A stretch of DNA of 64,000 nucleotides, from positions 62,001 to 126,000 of the forward strand of contig JALORN010000005.1 of the NCBI GenBank assembly GCA_025458905.1. Reading direction: 5' to 3'. Positions 1 through 6,492 of the stretch are shown here, one piece after another. This stretch comes from Steroidobacteraceae bacterium. Lineage in GTDB: Bacteria > Pseudomonadota > Gammaproteobacteria > Steroidobacterales > Steroidobacteraceae. A program made the position numbers and the translations under genes. Below the pieces are notes generated by a model. The model saw only the letters and a list, made by a program, of their open reading frames with translations, searched no databases and was not told the DNA's origin. Numbering within the stretch: the first letter of the stretch is position 1; each line of letters opens with the position of its first letter.

Positions 1-330
1 GAACACGATCCCGTACTTCTCCTGCACCGGGTAGGAGTCGACCCGGGCGCGCGGCGGCGGCTTGGTCTTGGAGCCGATCGAGGGGATGCGCGTGCAGACA
101 CCCTTCGAGTTGAAGCGCCAGCCGTGGTAGGGGCACTGCACCGTGCCGTCTTCCTTGCACTTGCCCGCCGACAGCGAGGCACCGCGGTGGATGCAGGTGT
201 CGGACAGGACCGCCGGCTTGCCCGCCTCGTCGCGGAACACGACGAAGTCGTGCGCGAGGATGCGGACCTTCTGCGGCGTCTTGCCGAGGTCTTCCGAACG
301 GACGACGGGATACCAGAAATTGATGTACAT
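1..330 (-). CDS. Rieske-domain aromatic ring-hydroxylating oxygenase, alpha-subunit type (partial, N-terminal 110 aa)
   Basis: The first 110 codons of a gene that runs off the left edge. A Rieske [2Fe-2S] site is plain: Cys46-x-His48 in CIHRGAS and Cys66-x2-His69 in CPYHGW, opening an N-terminal Rieske domain as in phenylpropionate/vanillate-type oxygenases, where it passes electrons to a mononuclear iron centre (that part lies outside the window). The ATG at 330 is preceded by AAGGAG (complement of 339-344) at about 8 nt, which fixes the start. The gene is divergent from the next one. The substrate cannot be read from this fragment; an aromatic or steroid-like ring would suit the neighbouring catabolic genes, which is inference. 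Confidence 0.9.
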   Translation of the reverse strand, partial: MYINFWYPVVRSEDLGKTPQKVRILAHDFVVFRDEAGKPAVLSDTCIHRGASLSAGKCKEDGTVQCPYHGWRFNSKGVCTRIPSIGSKTKPPPRARVDSYPVQEKYGIVF

Positions 331-521
331 GGACCGAACTCCTTTTCAATCCGGCGACTTCTACGCGAACCCCGATTGTTAGCCTAGTGCGCGGTCCCCG
401 CGCTGTCCACCGATCGGACGCGGGCCGAGGCGGTCGATGCCGCCGACGCGGCGGTGGCGTGTATAAGGCTCTTCCGGCGCGCCCGGCAGGGCGGGTCGAT
501 TCATCCACAGCGAGGTTCGTC

Positions 522-1223
522 ATGGCTGAGACAGCACAGGCCGCAGGGGAAGCGATCCGGGCCGGCGGGCCGCCGCCGGGGGCAGGGGGCGCGGGCGGGC
601 CGCCGCCGGGGGTCGGGGCCGGGGGGCCTCCGCCGGGCGTCGCAGCCGGCGGGCCGCCGCCCGGCGCCGGACGGCACGGTGGGCCCGGCGGGATGGAGGG
701 GACCGCCAGCGGCTTCGAGGGCCGCGAGGAGATGCTCGGCCGGGCGGTCGCGATGGCGATCCGCACGCTCAAGGATTCCATGCCCTACCAGCACGAGATG
801 AACGACGCGCTGGTCAAGATGCACCTGAACTCGGTGCAGTTCGCCAAGAACAAGGGGGTGCTGAAGGAATACGTGCAGCACGACGTCAAGACCATGATGC
901 CGATGCTGACCCGCATGAAGGGCATCATCGAGCGCACCGGCAACCGCGAGACCGCCCTGGTCGGCATGTTCGAGCGCACGCCCTGCCTCTACCAGCTGTG
1001 CCTCGACCTCGAGGTCGCGCCGGGCAAGCGCACGTTCACGTTCCCGTTCAGCAACGTGCTGGACGTGTCGCGCAAGATCGGCCAGTTCGACCTCACGAAC
1101 GAGGAGGTGCACGAGGCCTGGCTGAAGCCCCGGCTGTACGGCTACGCCGAAGTCATGGGCGTGCGCATCCACGTGTCTGATATTGGCCCCGACCACAAGG
1201 TCACGGTGTCGCTCGTCGACTGA
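522..1223 (+). CDS. Unknown protein with GGPPPG-repeat N-terminus
   Basis: A 233-residue protein I do not recognise. The first 13 residues are polar. Four copies of GGPPPG follow (residues 15-20, 25-30, 34-39, 43-48) in a Gly/Pro/Ala stretch ending about residue 57. The remaining 175 residues look like an ordinary folded domain rich in Met, Lys and charged residues, with motifs MPYQHEMNDALVKMHLNS and CLYQLCLDLE. There is no signal peptide or membrane segment. The ATG at 522 is chosen because the reading frame upstream (387-521) has no protein character; no strong ribosome site is visible. The gene stands alone between a divergent Rieske gene and a TonB receptor and ends in a strong GC hairpin. 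Confidence 0.75.
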   Translation: MAETAQAAGEAIRAGGPPPGAGGAGGPPPGVGAGGPPPGVAAGGPPPGAGRHGGPGGMEGTASGFEGREEMLGRAVAMAIRTLKDSMPYQHEMNDALVKMHLNSVQFAKNKGVLKEYVQHDVKTMMPMLTRMKGIIERTGNRETALVGMFERTPCLYQLCLDLEVAPGKRTFTFPFSNVLDVSRKIGQFDLTNEEVHEAWLKPRLYGYAEVMGVRIHVSDIGPDHKVTVSLVD

Positions 1224-1228
1224 TCGTG

Positions 1229-1265
1229 GCGCGCGCACCGGGCCGCACGGGCCCGGTGCGCGCGC
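1229..1265 (+). terminator. Strong GC hairpin after the GGPPPG-protein gene
   Basis: Perfect 15-bp arms, 1229-1243 and 1251-1265, with a 7-nt loop, starting 6 nt past the stop codon at 1223. No T-run follows, so it is either a non-canonical terminator or an mRNA 3'-end stabiliser. Confidence 0.5.
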
Positions 1266-1274
1266 TGCCGTACG

Positions 1275-1288
1275 TGACCGACCGGTCA
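1275..1288. promoter_or_regulatory. TGAC-N6-GTCA palindrome, candidate TetR-type operator
   Basis: TGACCGACCGGTCA is a perfect inverted repeat of typical TetR-operator size. The same TGAC-N6-GTCA pattern occurs at 6392-6405 between tetR and the second receptor gene. Distance to the receptor ATG is about 357 bp, which is long, so the role is tentative. Confidence 0.4.
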
Positions 1289-1386
1289 ACTACGGCGCCG
1301 CGGACGACCCGCTCCGCGCGACTCATCCCCAGCAGCATCAATCGCGTACGGTTGCGTCGTCCACGTGTTGGGCGAGGTACCCGCTT

Positions 1387-1416
1387 TTGCACTGCCGCCC
1401 GGAAACACGGTGATAA
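1387..1416 (+). promoter_or_regulatory. Possible sigma70 promoter for the first TonB receptor
   Basis: TTGCAC and TGATAA separated by 18 nt. It sits in one of the few less GC-rich patches of this intergenic region and would give a leader of about 220 nt. Confidence 0.3.
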
Positions 1417-1644
1417 GAAGCATTACAGGCGGCGGAGATGCGCCGTTCGAGTGTCCCGGATTCGTGTTGCCCCGATGCAACGCGGGGTCGGGCGCGGGGG
1501 TCTGACAACACAGCCAGCCGGCGTCGACCGGCGCGCGTTCCTCGCCGGGCAGAGCGCTCCGGCGCAGGCCGTGGCGGTGCCCCGTGCGGCTCTTCAGGCC
1601 GCGTCCGGCGATCGGGCGCGAAACCAGTCAAGCAGGGGGTCTAC

Positions 1645-4548
1645 ATGTCGAGCAATAACGGTTGGCGTCACTGCCTGTGGATGGCACCACTGACGTTCGC
1701 GATGGCGTCGCCGGTCCACGGGCAGTCCGCGGGCGTCGATGAGGAGCTGGTCCTCGACGAGGTCGTCGTCACGGCCCGCAAGCGCGAGGAGAACCTCCAG
1801 GACGTGCCCATCGTGGTCACGGCCGTGTCCGCGGAACAGCTCGCGCGCGAGGGCATCCAGAACGTCGAGGACCTCGTGGCCCGCGACCCCAGCCTGGCGT
1901 TCGACCTCGGCATCGCCCCGTACGACACCCGCATCGTCATCCGCGGGCTGTCACCGACGCGCGGCCGCCCCAACGTCGCCACGCTGATCGACGGCATCGA
2001 CGTCTCGAGCGAGGCGGTCGGCGTCGCCGGCGGATCGCTGCTGATCAATCCCCGGCTGGTCGACATCGCGCGCATCGAGATCGTCAAGGGCCCGCAGAGC
2101 GCGCTCTACGGGCGCAGCGCGTTCGCCGGTGCCATCAGCTACGTCACGGCCGACCCGGACGACGAGCTCACCGGCAGCTTCGCGGTCGACGCGAACCACG
2201 AGGAGCAGAAGGAACTGCGCGCCAGCATTTCCCTGCCGCTCACCGACACGCTCGGCGTTCGCCTCAACGGCTACCTGTTCGACGACCGCGGCTTCTTCAA
2301 GAACTCCACCACGGGCGCCTGGGTCGGCGGCGGCAACGGCGTCGGCGGCTCGATGACGGTGAAGTGGCAGCCGAACGAGGTGTACTCGGTCAAGTTCCGC
2401 TCCGAGTACGCGGACGACAACTTCGACCCGCCCGCGCAGGCGTCGGTGCCGTTCAACACCATCAAGGCGGTGCCGTCGCAGGCGTCGAGCTGCCGCACGT
2501 ACTCGATCGCCAACCCGGGTCCGACGCCGAACCCGGCGCTCGTTCCGAACCTCGTGGCGACCGGGCCGGTGCTCGACGCGTCCTGCCAGAACCTGGATGC
2601 AAACCCGAACTTCCGCACCGCGGCCGGCGTGCCGATCACGGGCGCAGTACGCAACCCGGCCTTCCTGCTCGAGTCGGCCACCGGGTTCCGCGGCATCTAC
2701 GACGACATGGGGGTGCCGTCCTATCGCGGTGTCCTGCCGGATGCCAGCGGCCTGCGGGTCACCTACAACCCCGACTACACGCGCTCGACCGACAACGGCG
2801 TCACGGCGCCGGAGTTCTCCGGTACCAACCGCCAGGTCACGCGCCTCTCGGCGGTGCAGTCGCTCGACTTCGATTTCGGCAGCTTCAGCTCGCTGACCGG
2901 CTACACCCGGGCGCTGGTCTCGACCTCGCAGGACTTCGACAAGCTCGACCTGCTGAGCGTCCAGCAGACCCTCAAGACCGACAACACCACGGAGCAGTTC
3001 AGCCAGGAGCTGCGCTTCACCTCGGACTTCGACGGTCCGTTGCAGTTCATCACCGGCCTGCAGTACTGGACCGAGCGCGCCGACCAGTTCGACCGCAACA
3101 ACACCGTGTTCGGCGCGGGTTCCACCTGCGTACTGGTGGCGGTGGTCCCCGGCGCGACGCCGATGGGGGTCTGCGCCGGCGCACCCGGCACCACCGGCTT
3201 CACCAGCACCAGCGTCGCGCCGTTCATGGACGATGTCGCGAACGCCCGCAGGCCGTCGTTCGTCCGGCGCCTCGTCGAGCACCAGTCCGCCTACCTCGAG
3301 CTGGAGTGGACGATCGCCGAACGCTTGAGCTTCATCGCCGAGGCCCGCTACGTCGACGAGACGAACGAGATCGCTGCCAGTCCCACCGCAGGCAACCAGG
3401 GCCCGGGCACCGCGATCCTCTGCGGCGCGACCGGTAACTGCAACAACCTCGCGGCGATCCCCTATCCCGCCGCGCCGGGCGCTCCTGGCACGTTCGCGGG
3501 TCCGACGCAGTTCCCGGTGGCCGGATATTCGCGCAGCGAGTCCTACGTGACCCCGAAGGGCACGATCCAGTGGCGGGCGCGCGATAACCTGAACGTCTAC
3601 GCCTCGTACTCCGAAGGCCGCAAGCCCGGTGGGTTCGCCACGCTGACGACGGGCGCGTTCGGCCTGCCGGCACGATCGGACGTCGAGTTCGAGTCCGAGA
3701 AGATCGCCGTCTACGAGCTCGGCTCCAAGTGGACGTCCGAGAACCGCCGGCTGCAGCTGAACGGCGCCTACTTCTTCCAGGACTTCACGGACAAGCAGGT
3801 CAGCACCCAGGTGATCGTCGGCACCACGCTCGGCAACCGCGTGACCAACGCCGGTGGCGCCGAGTTGCAGGGCCTCGAACTGGCCGCCACCTGGCGCGCC
3901 ACGGAGAACCTAAACGTCGGCCTGGGCGTCACGCACTTCCTGCAGTACGAGTACACGGACTTCAATACCCTGACGAGCGGCGCCGCCGAGATCGCGCGCG
4001 TCAACAACTGCGAGATCGTGACCACGGTGGTGCAGCAGGTGGTGGCCGGCGTGCCCACCAACGTCGCGCAGACGACCTGCCGCGTCTCGCGTACCGGCAA
4101 CAAGCTCGAGGACACTCCCGAGACGTCGGTCGCACTCAACCTCGGCTGGCGGCAGCCGCTCGGCGCCTCGGGCAACAGCCTGTTCGTGGACTTCGACACG
4201 TTCTGGCTGGACGAGCGCTTCGCCGAGGACGACAACGCGGTGATCCTGGACTCGTACTACCTGTCGAACCTGCGCATCGGCGTGGAGAACGAGCGCTGGA
4301 GCGCCCAGCTGTACGTCGACAATCTCTTCGACGACGACACCATCCGCTCGGGTGGCACCGGGCCGGGCAACGCGATCGCGGACGTCAGGCAGGCGACCAT
4401 CACCGGGGCGGTGCAGCTTGCGACGCCGACCACGCCGGTGAACCTGCGCCAGCCGGTGCCGGCGTTCGGCCTCGCGATCCCGACGGCCGTGTTCGCGCAA
4501 CTGCCGAATCCGCGGCTGTTCGGCGTGCGCTTCAACTACAAGTTCTGA
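1645..4548 (+). CDS. TonB-dependent outer-membrane receptor 1
   Basis: A 967-residue TonB-dependent receptor. A signal peptide spans about residues 1-26 (cleavage after SPVHG). A TonB-box-like DEVVVTA at 38-44 leads into ARKREENLQDVP, then a plug domain (IRGLSPTRGRPNVATLIDG, then IVKGPQSALYGR) and a long 22-strand-type barrel ending in the aromatic C-terminus FGVRFNYKF needed for barrel assembly. It actively imports an unknown ligand across the outer membrane using TonB-ExbB-ExbD energy. The plug and C-terminus closely match receptor 2 at 6493-9216, so the two are paralogues from local duplication. The ATG at 1645 follows AGGGGGTCTAC, a leader also seen before the other receptors. A rho-independent terminator follows at 4584. 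Confidence 0.93.
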   Translation: MSSNNGWRHCLWMAPLTFAMASPVHGQSAGVDEELVLDEVVVTARKREENLQDVPIVVTAVSAEQLAREGIQNVEDLVARDPSLAFDLGIAPYDTRIVIRGLSPTRGRPNVATLIDGIDVSSEAVGVAGGSLLINPRLVDIARIEIVKGPQSALYGRSAFAGAISYVTADPDDELTGSFAVDANHEEQKELRASISLPLTDTLGVRLNGYLFDDRGFFKNSTTGAWVGGGNGVGGSMTVKWQPNEVYSVKFRSEYADDNFDPPAQASVPFNTIKAVPSQASSCRTYSIANPGPTPNPALVPNLVATGPVLDASCQNLDANPNFRTAAGVPITGAVRNPAFLLESATGFRGIYDDMGVPSYRGVLPDASGLRVTYNPDYTRSTDNGVTAPEFSGTNRQVTRLSAVQSLDFDFGSFSSLTGYTRALVSTSQDFDKLDLLSVQQTLKTDNTTEQFSQELRFTSDFDGPLQFITGLQYWTERADQFDRNNTVFGAGSTCVLVAVVPGATPMGVCAGAPGTTGFTSTSVAPFMDDVANARRPSFVRRLVEHQSAYLELEWTIAERLSFIAEARYVDETNEIAASPTAGNQGPGTAILCGATGNCNNLAAIPYPAAPGAPGTFAGPTQFPVAGYSRSESYVTPKGTIQWRARDNLNVYASYSEGRKPGGFATLTTGAFGLPARSDVEFESEKIAVYELGSKWTSENRRLQLNGAYFFQDFTDKQVSTQVIVGTTLGNRVTNAGGAELQGLELAATWRATENLNVGLGVTHFLQYEYTDFNTLTSGAAEIARVNNCEIVTTVVQQVVAGVPTNVAQTTCRVSRTGNKLEDTPETSVALNLGWRQPLGASGNSLFVDFDTFWLDERFAEDDNAVILDSYYLSNLRIGVENERWSAQLYVDNLFDDDTIRSGGTGPGNAIADVRQATITGAVQLATPTTPVNLRQPVPAFGLAIPTAVFAQLPNPRLFGVRFNYKF

Positions 4549-4583
4549 GGCACGCCACGCCCGGCTCGCGCCGGGGACCATCC

Positions 4584-4620
4584 GCCGCCCGCTCCGCCTG
4601 CCGGAGCGGGCGGCTTCCTT
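4584..4620 (+). terminator. Rho-independent terminator after TonB receptor 1
   Basis: 13-bp perfect stem (4584-4596 and 4602-4614), 5-nt loop, then TTCCTTT. It lies 36 nt past the receptor stop and just before the ribosome site of the next gene. Confidence 0.75.
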
Positions 4621-4636
4621 TGGGGAGGGAGCACGC

Positions 4637-5500
4637 GTGAAGACCTACCATCCGCCGGGTCCGGCGGGGTTCAGCCGGCGCGACACACTGGGTGGCGCGC
4701 TGCTCCTGGGGCTCGCCGGCGGCGGCGTCAGCTGGGACGCGTCCGCGGCGGATGCGACCATCGCGGGCCTCCCCGCGACGCCGGAGGAGCACCTGCGGGA
4801 CATCGTGCGCATGCAGGGCAGCCTGCGCGAGGAAGACGTGCCCTGGTGGTTCAACGGGGTGATCTTCGCCGTCACCGGCGAGCGCGAGACGCCACGTCCT
4901 CTGGTGCGATTCGAGGGCCTCGAGATCTACTGGTTCCGGCACCTCGCCGACGGCTACCTGCTCGGCGGCAACACGGTCACTTTCTTCAGGGACTTCGAGA
5001 CGCGCGAATACCTCCGTGAGTTCCGCAATCCCTGGACGGGGCGCGTGGAGGAAGTGAAGCCGGCGGTGCAGGGCGGCAACCTCGGCTTCAAGTACTCTGC
5101 CGAAGGCATCTGGCCGGTGCGGCTCGATGCGACCCCGATCGGCGAGCCGCGGCGCGCGCCGCTCTGGGTGCAGTGGCACGGCATGGGGGAGCACGTCTGG
5201 CTGCAGCACCAGACGGTGTATCCGCCGGGCATGCCGCCGATGCACGGCCAGCGCCAGACCATGTTCGCGTCGCGCCGTGACTTCGCCAACCGGCGCCTCG
5301 CGCGCCTGCCCGCGACCTTCTCCTCGACCGTCTTCATGGGCTGGCTGAAGTGGATGGACATGAAGGACGTGCCTGGGCACGTCGTCTGGCACGCCAGCGG
5401 CGCCAAGCTGCGCGACGTCGGCGAACTGCCGCGGGAATACCTCGAGCGCGCGCAGCGCGAGTACCCCGAGCGCCTGAGCGCGCGCCCGAAGCCAGCCTGA
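4637..5500 (+). CDS. DUF1838-like exported protein
   Basis: A 287-residue protein with a Tat-like signal peptide (FSRRDTLGGALLLGLAGGG, twin Arg near residue 14), so probably folded before export to the periplasm. The mature part has many Trp/Tyr/His motifs (EDVPWWFNGVIF, WVQWHGMGEHVWLQHQ, TVFMGWLKWMDM) that I associate with the DUF1838 family. No catalytic function is known to me. GGGGAGGGA sits 6-14 nt before the ATG. It lies between two paralogous TonB receptors and converges on a TetR gene 16 bp away, so it may act on the ligand these receptors import (inference). Confidence 0.75.
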   Translation: MKTYHPPGPAGFSRRDTLGGALLLGLAGGGVSWDASAADATIAGLPATPEEHLRDIVRMQGSLREEDVPWWFNGVIFAVTGERETPRPLVRFEGLEIYWFRHLADGYLLGGNTVTFFRDFETREYLREFRNPWTGRVEEVKPAVQGGNLGFKYSAEGIWPVRLDATPIGEPRRAPLWVQWHGMGEHVWLQHQTVYPPGMPPMHGQRQTMFASRRDFANRRLARLPATFSSTVFMGWLKWMDMKDVPGHVVWHASGAKLRDVGELPREYLERAQREYPERLSARPKPA

Positions 5501-5516
5501 CGGCGCCGGCCCGCGG

Positions 5517-6281
5517 CTAGGCGCGGCTGCGCTGCACGCCGCGGGGCCTGCCGGCACGGCGAGCGCCCGGCTTTTTCCCCGCGCGCGCGGCCGGACGGCT
5601 TGCCGGCGCCGCGTCGGCGCTGGGCCCCGGCGTGGGGGGCGACCTCCGGCTGCCTTCCGGTGCGGCCAGGCCGAACGCATGGAACGCGTCCATCGCCGCC
5701 TGCCACCCTTGCTGGCTCGCGAGGTCGATGCCGTTGTAGTCCGGGGCGAAGCGGGCGCGCATCGCGAGGTAGGTCGCCGCGGCGTGCAGGATCAGCGCCG
5801 CCTGCACGGCTTCGCGCTGGTCGAAGGCCCGGCTGTCGATCAGCAGCTTCTCGTAGCCGCGGCCGAGCTCGCGGCGGATCTCGCGCATCGCGTTCCCCAG
5901 CGTCGAGGGCTGCGCGAGCTCGGCGAGCAGCACCTGCGCCGCCCAGGGGTGGACGCGCAACTGCTCCGCGTAGTCGGCGAGCACGACGGCGAGGACCTCG
6001 GCCGGAGGCCGGCCCTCGACCCGGCGCAGGATCGCGGCGGCCCGCGACTCGAGGTCCAGGGGATCCGTGCGCTCGCGCGACCAGGCCGCGGCGAGACCCT
6101 CGAGGTCGCCGAAGTACTCGTAGAGCAGGCGCTTGCCGACCTTGGCCGAGTCGAGCACGGCGTTGACCCCGAGGCCGTTCGGCCCGTGTCGCGCCAGCAG
6201 GGCCTCGAACGAGTCGAGCAGGGCCTTCTCGGAGGTCTGCCGGCGGGAGAGCCCGCGGCCGCGTGTGGGGATGCCTCGCAT
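5517..6281 (-). CDS. TetR/AcrR family transcriptional regulator with basic C-terminal tail
   Basis: A 254-residue regulator. The N-terminal helix-turn-helix domain (about residues 15-65) shows the TetR pattern: LLDSFEALLARHGPNGLGVN, then VGKRLLYEYFGDLEGL. An all-helical ligand domain follows to about residue 205. The last 40-45 residues are Pro/Ala then Arg/Lys rich ([18 protein letters not shown]), an unusual disordered basic extension for this family. The ATG at 6281 is the natural start; longer frames run into the intergenic region. It is divergent from TonB receptor 2 across 211 bp that contain palindromes and repeats, so it probably controls that receptor and itself. Confidence 0.85.
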   Translation of the reverse strand: MRGIPTRGRGLSRRQTSEKALLDSFEALLARHGPNGLGVNAVLDSAKVGKRLLYEYFGDLEGLAAAWSRERTDPLDLESRAAAILRRVEGRPPAEVLAVVLADYAEQLRVHPWAAQVLLAELAQPSTLGNAMREIRRELGRGYEKLLIDSRAFDQREAVQAALILHAAATYLAMRARFAPDYNGIDLASQQGWQAAMDAFHAFGLAAPEGSRRSPPTPGPSADAAPASRPAARAGKKPGARRAGRPRGVQRSRA

Positions 6282-6322
6282 TCGTGTTCGTCGACGGTGA
6301 TCGATCGGGGGCGGGCAAAGGT

Positions 6323-6379
6323 ACGGTGCACGCAGTGGACACCACAAGCTGAACAAAGCTTGTACGCCACACGGTGCAC
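6323..6379. promoter_or_regulatory. Operator-like array between tetR and TonB receptor 2
   Basis: ACAAGCT-gaacaa-AGCTTGT (6344-6363) is a 7-6-7 inverted repeat. It is flanked by two identical direct copies of ACGGTGCAC (6323-6331 and 6371-6379), themselves built on the palindrome GTGCAC. It lies 42-98 nt upstream of the tetR start and is the best candidate for the regulator's binding region. Confidence 0.5.
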
Positions 6380-6391
6380 CCACGCTCCAGT

Positions 6392-6405
6392 TGACTGCGC
6401 GGTCA
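6392..6405. promoter_or_regulatory. TGAC-N6-GTCA palindrome upstream of TonB receptor 2
   Basis: TGACTGCGCGGTCA has the same half-sites and spacing as the palindrome at 1275-1288 before receptor 1. Its first bases form TTGACT, which could double as a -35 box, although no good -10 is seen 16-18 nt downstream. Confidence 0.45.
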
Positions 6406-6492
6406 CCTTTACTGCAGGCTCGATCGCAGCCGGTTTTTCGCGTTCTCGTTGCGCGGCTTCCCGGCGTCAACACAACGTAGACCGGGGGGTCC

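Larger units (their letters stand above)
1224..1644. other. 421-bp non-coding region before the first TonB receptor
   Basis: No convincing gene. It holds the hairpin at 1229-1265, a palindrome TGACCGACCGGTCA at 1275-1288, and a possible promoter (TTGCAC at 1387-1392, 18-nt spacer, TGATAA at 1411-1416). The reading frame of the receptor stays open upstream to 1438, but that stretch is Arg/Pro-rich and not protein-like, so the receptor start is placed at 1645. Confidence 0.5.

Noticed and set aside
559-670. Short regular repeats that might be a CRISPR or VNTR array
   Set aside because: The repeats are in-frame GGPPPG codons of a gene, with spacers far too short for CRISPR.
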